From Bacteroidota bacterium (GTDB lineage Bacteria > Bacteroidota > Ignavibacteria > Ignavibacteriales > Melioribacteraceae), in NCBI GenBank assembly GCA_023381535.1, contig JAMCSN010000226.1, positions 248,001 through 312,000 on the forward strand: a DNA stretch of 64,000 bases, given 5' to 3'. The stretch's first letter is position 1; each line of letters begins with the position of its first letter. Positions 16,424 to 24,413 of this stretch are shown here, piece after piece. The translations under genes and the position numbers were made by a program. The notes under the pieces are model-generated. The model was not told the DNA's origin. It did not search any database and saw nothing but the letters and a program-made list of their open reading frames with translations.

Positions 16424-17956
16424 TTATTTTAGAAGCAAAAGTTTTTTGAATGAAGAATAACTTCCGCCGTTGACGTCAACAGCCACCATCTTTATTATGT
16501 ACATTCCGCCGGAAAGATTTTTAGCATTCCACACAATTCTTTTTGTGCCGGCGGATTCCACTTTGTCCGCAATCCTTTCCACGAGTCTTCCGAGCAAATC
16601 ATAAATCTCGATTTTCACTTTGCTTGCCGTTCTCAATGAGTATTCAATAGTTGTGGAAGGATTAAACGGGTTTGGATAATTTTGACGGAGTGTTGTCGTT
16701 AGCGGAATTTCTTCCGGCACCGACGTAACGGTCACATTAACAACCGTTGTCGCGGCATCAGTACTAAAGACCTGACTGTATGCAGTCAAAGTTACATTGT
16801 AATTTCCCGATTGTGTATAAGTATGTACCGGGTTTTGTGCGGCGCTGCTTGAACCGTCGCCGAAGTCCCAATGCCATGCAATTGCGTTTGTGCTGTTGTT
16901 TGTGAAAGTAACTTGTGCGCCGCTAACAACTTGATCGAACGCCGCAGCCGGTTTGTGAATATCAAAAAGAAAATCGCGGACCTTATCGACAACTATATAC
17001 CAATACTGATTTGGTGCGGGGCTCCAATTTCCGTTTACCACGCCGTAGAATTCGTGCCCCTCTCCCGGAACAAAGTAGGTCTCATGTTGATAAGATAAAC
17101 TTGTCGTTCGCTTATCAATTGTTTGACTACCGTATGTTGCTGTTAGTGTTGGTGCTTGGAACGGTGATCCAAGTCCGAAAGGAACAATTGCATCCGCTGT
17201 TCCATGTATCAGTAAAACCGGAATGCGCGGATCAGCGGCTTCAATTAAACTTGTGTCTTGAAGTGCGCCCCAAAGACTTACAATTCCGTTAGCCTGTGAA
17301 TTTTGCGTTTGATAACTTCCGATTGCATCGAGGCTGCCAAGATCGGGACCATTGTTTGTGGTCGGTGGAAAATTGTTTATCAGATAAGTTCCCGCGGGTC
17401 GTTCCGTTTCCTTATTCAGAAAAACGTTATGAAGCGCCATGAATGCGCCGGCGCTGCTTCCCAAAACATAAATATGCTCCGGAGAAATTTTGAGCGTTAC
17501 GGCATTTTCTCTTAAGTACCTTAGTAGCGCCCGGCTGTCTTGAATAGCGCGATACACGGCTCTTTCTCCGCTTGTGTTGCTTAAGAGATTCATACCTAAA
17601 CGATACTGTGCAGTAGCAGTTACATAACCTTTCCGCGCAAAAATTTTACAGAACTCAATCATGTCGTCGTGTTCTTTGTTGCCGCTAACAAAACCGCCGC
17701 CGTGAAAGCATACAAGCATTGGTCTTTGTTTAAGCGTATCGCCTAAAGGTTCAAAGATGTGGATCGTTAAATCTACGGAGGTGGTTGAGCTTTCCCCGAG
17801 ATATGGAACCGTTAATTGCTGTGCCGAAGCATAAACTTGATTTGTGTAAGTCTGTACTTCGGTAAAAGTAGAATCGATATACCTTATTGCGCTTTGAGAA
17901 TGGAGGGGTGTGCTAAGCCCCAGCGAAATAATTAATACGCAAAACATTTTTTTCAT
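16424..17956 (-). CDS. T9SS-exported carboxylesterase with PKD domain
   Basis: A 510-residue secreted esterase/lipase of the alpha/beta-hydrolase fold. Visible are the oxyanion-hole motif HGGGFVSG (about 85), the nucleophile elbow GSSAGAF (about 165), the acid in IHGTADAIVPF and the His in EGHEFYG. A PKD domain (about 325-405; WHWDFGDGSSSAAQNPVHTY) and a type IX sorting domain (NYPNPFNPSTTIEYS, ending FKKLLLLK) follow. It probably acts on esters at the cell surface or outside the cell. The ATG at 17956 is preceded by GAGGGTG and starts a clear signal peptide. It stands alone, with about 380 bases upstream. Confidence 0.88.
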   Translation of the reverse strand: MKKMFCVLIISLGLSTPLHSQSAIRYIDSTFTEVQTYTNQVYASAQQLTVPYLGESSTTSVDLTIHIFEPLGDTLKQRPMLVCFHGGGFVSGNKEHDDMIEFCKIFARKGYVTATAQYRLGMNLLSNTSGERAVYRAIQDSRALLRYLRENAVTLKISPEHIYVLGSSAGAFMALHNVFLNKETERPAGTYLINNFPPTTNNGPDLGSLDAIGSYQTQNSQANGIVSLWGALQDTSLIEAADPRIPVLLIHGTADAIVPFGLGSPFQAPTLTATYGSQTIDKRTTSLSYQHETYFVPGEGHEFYGVVNGNWSPAPNQYWYIVVDKVRDFLFDIHKPAAAFDQVVSGAQVTFTNNSTNAIAWHWDFGDGSSSAAQNPVHTYTQSGNYNVTLTAYSQVFSTDAATTVVNVTVTSVPEEIPLTTTLRQNYPNPFNPSTTIEYSLRTASKVKIEIYDLLGRLVERIADKVESAGTKRIVWNAKNLSGGMYIIKMVAVDVNGGSYSSFKKLLLLK

Positions 17957-18337
17957 AGCACCCTCTTTGTTTTACCTTCTTCTAACCGGATGAATAGACC
18001 ATGACCTTTGGAAACGCCGTATTTTTTTGTGATAGAAAGAGAAAATCTTCGAAAGAAAAGCGCGGGCTGTTAGTGAAAACACAACACCAGTCAGATTCGG
18101 TTTTAGTCATAATGAGAATTATGATTTATGAGCACAATGGATAGAGAAAAAGAAAATCTATTAAAGTTGATCTCTACTTTCGGAGGGGACTTATTCTTGA
18201 AATAAATCTACTTAACAAGAGAACAAAAATCAATTTTCAGCGGAAGGCAATTGACGCGGTTAATGTTGCTTAAAAAACAAAAAACTCTGTTATCGTCACT
18301 TAACGGGCTGCTGTTACACAGGGGCGAACGCTTATGT
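17957..18337 (-). other. Gene-free interval
   Basis: About 380 bases between two minus-strand genes. I see no convincing gene, structured RNA or repeat. The first part presumably holds the promoter of the esterase gene. Confidence 0.4.
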
Positions 18338-20989
18338 TCACATATTAAACCAGTAAGAGAACTTGACGAGAAAAACATTATCGCCATCGGTGCGCCATAA
18401 GTTTTTAAAATCTCTGCTGAGATTAAAATCACCCGGATTATCGAAGTTGGCTTGATTATGAGACCACACAAAATAAAAAATTGAACCGGGCAGCACTTCC
18501 CATCTTAACACCGCAGTTCCTCTCAACGACTTGTAATTGAAATCCGGATTGGAAATTTGAAATACCGGCGCCGGACCGCTTCCATCCGGATCTACATTGT
18601 AAGCATTGCTGTTTTGATCGTAGCTTACGGTTGAACCGTTGGCGCCGTATAAATTTACATCGGACGTTCCGGGACGGGCAAGTTCTTTGAAGTCGTTATA
18701 GCTTCCCACGGCAAAGAACGGCTGCATGAATAACTGAAGACTTAACGCCGGCGTGAAAGTCCAATTCAATCTAATGTTTGCAGCTAAAATTTTTTGATTG
18801 ATAGTTGCGAAGACGTATCTGTTGTTATACGTGTTAACCGCAGTCGGATCGAAATAATTTCCAACCCATTGGCGTGTATCATGATTATATTGAAACGATG
18901 GACCAATGCTGAAATCAATTTGCGAATTTGGTCTCCACTCAATATCAACTTCTCCACCAGCTCCAACGCCGCCAATTTCATTCTTTGCATAAACGGCGTT
19001 CGCTTGAAGAATGACTTTTTGCCTGCTGTCTGAATTTGCGAAGAGCGAAACTTGATATTGCGGCGGATTAGCCATCAACGGACCGCCTCTAGCTGCTGTA
19101 AAACTATATGACTTGAATGAATAATTACCGATAAACCGTATTCTCCAATAGTTCAGAAAATCTGCGCCGATGTTCCACCACACAAAATTGGAAATTAAAT
19201 TTCCATCAAAGTTATAACTGCGCGCGTGACTCAGGTAAATGTATTTTCTTCTGAAAGTGCTGTCGGGATCGAACCATCTATAACCTAACACAAAGTGCCC
19301 GTTGATTCGATCAGCCATCCATTGGAACCCAAGATCGTTATATTCCAAACCGGGGCTTGCAATGCCGAGTGCAGAGTTGACATAAAAATTTCCATTCTGT
19401 TTGTTGAGCATTATTCTGCCGTAATAACCCGAAAGCGAAGTTCTGTTCGAATCAAGTTTTGCAAAGTGAGCATCCGGTCGTTGAAAATATCTTCGCGGTT
19501 CTTGCTGTAACTTTGTTAAGAACTCTTTGCTGCCGTTTAGGTATGAACCAACAAAAGCTCCGGTGATCACATACTCTTGATTCTTGTCAAGAAAAGTCCA
19601 GCCGTCGAAACCCAAAGTGTAAGAATTGTGAGCAAGCAGCAATCTTAAACCGGCATCACTTAAATCACGATTAACGGTTGTGAACATTAAGCCGAGTCCT
19701 TGATTGCCGCCGTTGATTTCTTTCTTAGCTCTGAAAACGCCGTAATGTGTGAGCGGTTCAACTTGCTGAGAAGTTTTTATTCCATTGTTAAATAATGTTG
19801 CGAATGTTCTTTCCGTAACCGCGCTCATAGCGCCGATAGTTGTTGTTTCATCAATTTTTCCGGTGAGCTTTGCGGCGCCAATAATATTTGTTACACTCGG
19901 GTAATCAACATAATCTGCGGAAGCAACGCTTCCATGCGGAGCTTTACCAATGCGTCTTGTGTAAAATAATTCCGGCAAGCCGAAGTTAAATCCCAAATTA
20001 TTATTTGCACCGCCAATTCCAAACATGAATATGTTATTGCCTTCAACAAAGAACGGTCTCTTTTCATCGAAGTAAGACTCGAATGCCGATAAATTAATTA
20101 CCGCAGGATCAACCTCTACTTGACCAAAATCCGGATTGAAAGTTGCGTCCAACGTTAGGTTGCTGCCCAAACCGATTTTTACATCTGCGCCGATTGTTGT
20201 TTTGTACTGATTTGATTTGTAGAACGGATCGTTTGCATCATGAACAAGGTATTGCGCTTTCTGAACAACGTAAGGAAGAACTTCCAATCTTTGTTTCGGC
20301 TGAATCCCGTTTAAGCCTTCGAGAGAAGCAAAGCGCGAAACAAATCCGCTTTCCTTTTTCGGAACCATGATGAAATAGTCTGTTTCCTTATCACGTTTTA
20401 TTTCTCGTTCAAAGTTTACGCCCCAGGTCATTTCGTTTGCAGAATTAAATCGTAATTGCGAAAATGGAATTCGCATCTCGACCGCCCAGCCATCTTTTCC
20501 AATTGAAGTTTTTGCCTCCCAGACTCCATCCCAAGAATTATCATTCCAACTATCATTGAATAAAACTCCATCGCTTTGAGTGCCGCCAGCATTAACAGAG
20601 AAATAGTAACCGGTCTTCTTGTCGTTGTAAGGATCTACATAGAACGTAAACCAATCGGAATCGATTTGAGAATCTCTGCGCGCTAAGCTTGCATCAATTA
20701 AATTCGGATGGGAATCATAAAGTCGTGCAGCGACATAAAGATACGATTCATCGTAAGCGACCCAAACTTCCGTAGGTTCGGTAGCAGGAGTACCTTCATT
20801 CGGATCCCGTTGAACAAATTCCTTAACCGCCGGATTTTTCCAAATGGACTCGGTTAATTTTCCATCGAGAGCAATGTTCAAATCTTTTATTTTGTATGCA
20901 ATTACAACTTTTTGATTGCCCGCACCACCTGTCGCGAAGATTATTAGCGGCAGTAACAATATTAACACAACCAGTAAAATATTTTTCAT
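18338..20989 (-). CDS. DUF5916 outer-membrane protein with CBM9-like domain
   Basis: An 883-residue outer-membrane protein. After the signal peptide comes a family 9 carbohydrate-binding-like domain (about 25-220; ALDGKLTESIWKNPAVKEF, then YLYVAARLYD). The rest is the DUF5916 domain, a predicted beta-barrel (FDEKRPFFVEGNNIFMFG and RRIGKAPHG are family hallmarks), ending with an aromatic residue pattern (FSYWFNM). Members are common in Bacteroidota and often neighbour metal- or polymer-related genes; the substrate is not known. I chose the ATG at 20989 because AAAGGG lies upstream and the signal peptide starts there. Confidence 0.88.
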   Translation of the reverse strand: MKNILLVVLILLLPLIIFATGGAGNQKVVIAYKIKDLNIALDGKLTESIWKNPAVKEFVQRDPNEGTPATEPTEVWVAYDESYLYVAARLYDSHPNLIDASLARRDSQIDSDWFTFYVDPYNDKKTGYYFSVNAGGTQSDGVLFNDSWNDNSWDGVWEAKTSIGKDGWAVEMRIPFSQLRFNSANEMTWGVNFEREIKRDKETDYFIMVPKKESGFVSRFASLEGLNGIQPKQRLEVLPYVVQKAQYLVHDANDPFYKSNQYKTTIGADVKIGLGSNLTLDATFNPDFGQVEVDPAVINLSAFESYFDEKRPFFVEGNNIFMFGIGGANNNLGFNFGLPELFYTRRIGKAPHGSVASADYVDYPSVTNIIGAAKLTGKIDETTTIGAMSAVTERTFATLFNNGIKTSQQVEPLTHYGVFRAKKEINGGNQGLGLMFTTVNRDLSDAGLRLLLAHNSYTLGFDGWTFLDKNQEYVITGAFVGSYLNGSKEFLTKLQQEPRRYFQRPDAHFAKLDSNRTSLSGYYGRIMLNKQNGNFYVNSALGIASPGLEYNDLGFQWMADRINGHFVLGYRWFDPDSTFRRKYIYLSHARSYNFDGNLISNFVWWNIGADFLNYWRIRFIGNYSFKSYSFTAARGGPLMANPPQYQVSLFANSDSRQKVILQANAVYAKNEIGGVGAGGEVDIEWRPNSQIDFSIGPSFQYNHDTRQWVGNYFDPTAVNTYNNRYVFATINQKILAANIRLNWTFTPALSLQLFMQPFFAVGSYNDFKELARPGTSDVNLYGANGSTVSYDQNSNAYNVDPDGSGPAPVFQISNPDFNYKSLRGTAVLRWEVLPGSIFYFVWSHNQANFDNPGDFNLSRDFKNLWRTDGDNVFLVKFSYWFNM

Positions 20990-21076
20990 AAACGACCCTT
21001 TCACTTTTCCCATTGCCGGATTTTTTCTACAGGAGTTTAGACTTACGAGACAACGAAAGGTTTCGTAGAATTATGC

Positions 21077-21120
21077 AAAAAAATCCCTCTGCCAAAAAAT
21101 AATCTTTTTAACAGAAGGGG
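21077..21120 (-). terminator. Terminator of the sigma / anti-sigma / DUF4252 operon
   Basis: On the minus strand CCCCTTCTG and GCAGAGGG form an imperfect stem around an A/T-rich loop, followed directly by seven T residues. It lies 24 bases after the stop of the DUF4252 gene. Confidence 0.7.
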
Positions 21121-21143
21121 TGTTCAAATTAAATTCTAAAGAG

Positions 21144-21713
21144 TTACTTTTTTTCTTGATCTTTCTTTTCTTTGGATTTTTCTCCGGTGCTAAAATTGAA
21201 TTGCTTGGAAAGCTGCTTAATGGTGTCCAGATCAATCCGTCCAACAATATTTACAAATGTTGCTTTACCGTTTTTGTTTAGAGAAGCAACTACTAAGCCC
21301 ATAAATTTTCCATCGCTTCCCGCTTTGACATAGATATTAGTAAAATCATTTTTGCTTTTTGTCCTGATGATTCTGTCCCACTGTTTTCCCAGCAAGTCTT
21401 TGTCCATCGATTCAATAGCACTCTCCATTTCAGAATATTGATTTTTATCGACGTCGAATTCATTTACATTGACAAGCTTTAGAGCGGAAATCATATTGCC
21501 GACATCCTCTTTCTTGTCCTCGGCCATTTGTCCCGCCATCTTGAGAAGAGGTTCTTCCAGATTAACCTCTGTTGTCGGTTCTCCAATTTTAGCTGGCAGG
21601 AATTTGCTGTAATTAAAGTAACCCGGTTCTTTTGAGTAATCTCCTTTTTGCTGGGCAAAGGCGCTGACGCTCAGCAATAATGTTAGTGTGATTAATGTTT
21701 TAAGAGCTTTCAT
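21144..21713 (-). CDS. DUF4252-family exported protein
   Basis: A 189-residue protein with a signal peptide ending SAFAQQ. The mature part matches DUF4252, a Bacteroidota family of unknown function usually encoded beside ECF sigma factors: blocks LEEPLLKMAGQMAEDKKEDV, MISALKLVNVNEFDV and FMGLVVASLNKNGKATFV. The C terminus is very lysine-rich. It is the last gene of the operon; its start overlaps the end of the anti-sigma gene by four bases (ATGA). A role in envelope stress is inferred only from the linkage. Confidence 0.85.
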   Translation of the reverse strand: MKALKTLITLTLLLSVSAFAQQKGDYSKEPGYFNYSKFLPAKIGEPTTEVNLEEPLLKMAGQMAEDKKEDVGNMISALKLVNVNEFDVDKNQYSEMESAIESMDKDLLGKQWDRIIRTKSKNDFTNIYVKAGSDGKFMGLVVASLNKNGKATFVNIVGRIDLDTIKQLSKQFNFSTGEKSKEKKDQEKK

Positions 21714-22270
21714 TTTTTTTCTCCTTCAAATAATTTGTTTGCAATTCTTATGCTTTGATTAAGCGGCTTAGACACTCTTTCGCTCAAAACTTCATTCTGA
21801 AGTGTGATGTGAGTTTCCTTTAAAATTTTTCCAACAATCAAAAATGCTTCTCTTGCCTGTCTATCGGCATCGATTATTTGTGCCCGAGTATAATTGTATT
21901 GAACCGGTCTGTTGATGATTAAAGCAATTACGATTGACGCGATCAGCACTACGGTTGTAACCGCAGAAATAATCGGTCGTGAGAAAACCGCCGAGTACAA
22001 ATCCGACATGAACGAGTCTTTGTCTTCTAGCACGCGCTTGGTTTCGTGTTGAACATTCTTTAAAATATCCGGGGGACATTCATCTTCGGCAATTTGTTTT
22101 ACTTCTGCTGCCGTGTTTTTGTATGATAAATAAAGTTTTTCCGCCTCCTCATTTGAAGAGATAAGACGCCGCACAATTAGTTTGTCCGACAGGGAACCGG
22201 TTCCATACGCCGCAGAAATTATTTTGTCTTTTTGCCCGTCGGTTAAATCAAAAATTCTTTTACGCTTCAT
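21710..22270 (-). CDS. Putative anti-sigma factor with one membrane helix
   Basis: A 186-residue protein with a soluble N-terminal part of about 105 residues, a single transmembrane helix (about 110-128, ISAVTTVVLIASIVIALII) and a C-terminal part expected in the periplasm. No zinc-binding H-x3-C-x2-C is present. The layout and its position directly after an ECF sigma factor gene (11-base overlap) suggest that it holds the sigma factor at the membrane. The function rests on context rather than a family match. Confidence 0.75.
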   Translation of the reverse strand: MKRKRIFDLTDGQKDKIISAAYGTGSLSDKLIVRRLISSNEEAEKLYLSYKNTAAEVKQIAEDECPPDILKNVQHETKRVLEDKDSFMSDLYSAVFSRPIISAVTTVVLIASIVIALIINRPVQYNYTRAQIIDADRQAREAFLIVGKILKETHITLQNEVLSERVSKPLNQSIRIANKLFEGEKK

Positions 22271-22781
22271 AACCTTTTAATTCCTCTTGCAATTTTTTTC
22301 TTGCCCGCAGCAGATAGACTTTTACCGAGTTCAACGGCAAGTCGAGCGTTTTGCTGATTTCTTTGTATTTCAGTCCATGAATTTCGTAAAGAACAAAAAC
22401 GCTTCTTAAATTTTCCGGCAATCGCTGAATTGCCTCTTTTACTTTTGACGCCATAATTTTTATATGCGTTATTAAATAAGGATTCTCCTCGCTCCTATCC
22501 GCTTCGATGCTTTCTTCAACCAACTCGTTAATTTCTAATTCTCTGTTTAATGCAACCGATCTTTTTCTTAAGTAATCGATGCAAAGATTGTGAGTTGTTT
22601 TCATTATCCACGTCTTTGCCGCGAACACGTTAAAGCCGTCAATATTTTTCCAGATGCGGATCATAACTTCCTGCGTTACGTCATCCGCGTCCATTTTGTT
22701 TTTCAGCATGTAAAGCGAGTATGTGTAAATTCTGTTCTTGTACTGCTGAATAAGGAAACGATATCTTGGCTGCTCAAGCAT
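22260..22781 (-). CDS. ECF RNA polymerase sigma factor
   Basis: A 173-residue sigma-70 family extracytoplasmic-function sigma factor. Region 2 is residues 10-75 (AYSLYMLKNKMDADDVTQEV-like start, then MIRIWKNIDGF and TWIMKTTHNLCIDYLRKR); region 4 is about 112-168 (LPENLRSVFVLYEIHGLKYK, then ISKTLDLPLNSVKVYLLRAR). It directs polymerase to a stress regulon, normally including its own operon. It overlaps the putative anti-sigma gene and precedes DUF4252, forming a three-gene operon that ends at the hairpin near 21100. Confidence 0.92.
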   Translation of the reverse strand: MLEQPRYRFLIQQYKNRIYTYSLYMLKNKMDADDVTQEVMIRIWKNIDGFNVFAAKTWIMKTTHNLCIDYLRKRSVALNRELEINELVEESIEADRSEENPYLITHIKIMASKVKEAIQRLPENLRSVFVLYEIHGLKYKEISKTLDLPLNSVKVYLLRARKKLQEELKGYEA

Positions 22782-22920
22782 TTAATTTTCTTATCATAAA
22801 GACGAACCGATTTCGGTGAAGGTTACATTGTTTTATGAGTAATTATAAATTATTTTCCAATCAGAAATTAATTTGCGCTATAACGACGATTGTTTTAGTA
22901 AATAGGAATGGCGGGAGAAT

Positions 22921-23433
22921 ATGAAAAAGCTGGATTTCCGGCCGGCTAAATCGAAAGAAGAGTTTAGAAGCAACTACAAACTTCATGATCTCGCCGAGCG
23001 CGCGGGGAAAAATCTTCTCGTTCAGTGGGGAATAGAGTTTAAAGAGTTTGGCGAAGATAAACGTTACGAACGGCTGTGGGAAAAAGGGGAAGACAAACCC
23101 GACGTAATCATCAAATACAAAAATAATTTTGCATTGCTCGATTGGAAAGGCAAGCATTCGAAAGCTTTTATCGTTAACGAGCGCGCAGCCAAAGCTTACC
23201 TTAACTGGCAGAAGAAGTTGGACATTCCCGTTATTATCGGATTCTTACTGTTTGATGACGAAGGGAAATTAATCGACAGGCGGTTTGCGTTTTTGGAAGC
23301 ACACAAGTTCGTCACTTCCGAACATGAGCAGTGGGACAAAAACAAAACTGTGGAGTTTGGCGAAGAACTTCCGAAATTCACAAAAGAAAATTTGATTAAG
23401 TACTTAGTGGGCGATGAACGAAGAGACCATTAG
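22921..23433 (+). CDS. Small PD-(D/E)XK-nuclease-like protein
   Basis: A 170-residue protein of no named family that I recognise. The central segment DKPDVIIKYKNNFALLDWKG followed by KHSKAF has the pattern of a PD-(D/E)XK core: an Asp after Pro, then a strand ending in D-x-K (LDWKGK). It is preceded by a helix with an acidic residue (LVQWGIEFKEFGEDK). It could be a nuclease or a structural relative that lost activity. GGGAGA lies upstream of the ATG at 22921. The gene overlaps the next by 20 bases, so the two are probably translated together. Confidence 0.75.
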   Translation: MKKLDFRPAKSKEEFRSNYKLHDLAERAGKNLLVQWGIEFKEFGEDKRYERLWEKGEDKPDVIIKYKNNFALLDWKGKHSKAFIVNERAAKAYLNWQKKLDIPVIIGFLLFDDEGKLIDRRFAFLEAHKFVTSEHEQWDKNKTVEFGEELPKFTKENLIKYLVGDERRDH

Positions 23434-23956
23434 AAGAATAGAGAACATCTTCCGGAATTCGATTTCTTCGGATGAACTGTTTGATACGTTTCAAGATGCG
23501 TTGAACGAAAAATTTGAAGACCCCGAAATTTTTGAAATTCTTCTCGGCAATCCGGTATTGTCTGCCGACGAAATAAAAATGTTTACGGAAAAACTAATCA
23601 AAGAATATCCGGATAGCAGCTTTACTCTTTGTATGTGGACGGCAAAAGTATTCGGAAGTTTTTCCGAAAACTACGAGCGGCTTGAAGATGCACTTAACTA
23701 TTATATTAAAGCATCTTTGCAGAGACCAACCGAGTTCGAACCATATCTTGGAATTTTAAATCTTTATAATTACGATCTCGATCTTCCCAGCAACTACAAA
23801 ATTGTCGGCATTGTGGAATCCGGCATACCCCCCGTTAACTTCAAAAGCAAAATCTATCACGCGCTCTCCGAACATTACAAAAAAATTGGCGATTTGGAAC
23901 ACGCATCGAAATATTTAGCACTTGCAGAAAAAGCAGCGGAAAGAGAGGGAAAGTAA
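23414..23956 (+). CDS. Helical-repeat (TPR-like) protein
   Basis: A 180-residue all-helical protein. Residues 60-175 contain paired helices with TPR-like spacing (RLEDALNYYIKASLQRPTEF and HYKKIGDLEHASKYLALAEK). Such proteins are usually adaptors. No catalytic motif or signal peptide is seen. It is the second gene of a pair with the PD-(D/E)XK-like protein; a shared function is likely from the overlap but unknown. Confidence 0.72.
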   Translation: MNEETIRRIENIFRNSISSDELFDTFQDALNEKFEDPEIFEILLGNPVLSADEIKMFTEKLIKEYPDSSFTLCMWTAKVFGSFSENYERLEDALNYYIKASLQRPTEFEPYLGILNLYNYDLDLPSNYKIVGIVESGIPPVNFKSKIYHALSEHYKKIGDLEHASKYLALAEKAAEREGK

Positions 23957-24012
23957 AATTCAAAATTCAAAGCACAAAATTCAAAACTCAAAAACAAACA
24001 CTTGATAAAAAA

Positions 24013-24375
24013 ATGGAAGAAAAGAAGAAATATGATTTGGAAGAGAGAACGCTTAACTTTCTGAAAAATGTAATTCAATTCTTGAGAGCAATAACAAAAG
24101 ATTTTGTAAACGTAGAGATAGGAAGACAGCTTATTTGATCTGCAGGTTCCATTGGCGCAAATTATAGAGAAGCAAACGAGGCGATTAGCAAAAAGGATTT
24201 TGCTTTTAGAATTCGTATTTGTGGAAAAGAAGCAAAAGAATCCTCGTTTTGGTTATCCGCATTCGAATGTAAAAATGAACTTGAGGAAAAAAGAAAAGCG
24301 CTCTTTCAAGAAGCATTTGAGCTTACTAAAATATATGGTTCAATGGTTAAAAAATTTGAAGAGAACGGACGCTAA
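24013..24375 (+). pseudogene. Four-helix-bundle (S23/IVS-type) protein with in-frame TGA
   Basis: The 121-codon frame encodes the four-helix-bundle family linked to 23S rRNA intervening sequences (TIGR02436-like): NFLKNVIQFLRAITK, then GRQLI-stop-SAGSIGANYREANEA, KDFAFRIRICGKEAKES and a helical end. The stop is TGA at 24136-24138, exactly where the family has Arg (LIRSA...IGANYREA), so a CGA to TGA change is the simplest cause. Everything after it is still well conserved, suggesting recent loss. The role of the family is unclear. Confidence 0.85.
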
Positions 24376-24413
24376 ACTTTTGGATTTTGAATTTGGTGCT
24401 TTGTGTTTAAGTC

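Noticed and set aside
18208..18471. 87-codon minus-strand frame at the end of the DUF5916 gene
   Set aside because: It is an overlapping frame of the DUF5916 gene with no homology.
3222..24138. Stop-codon recoding (TAG as Gln, TGA as Arg)
   Set aside because: TAG and TGA end many intact genes in the window at normal positions, and the two internal stops differ in codon and implied residue, so independent mutations are simpler.
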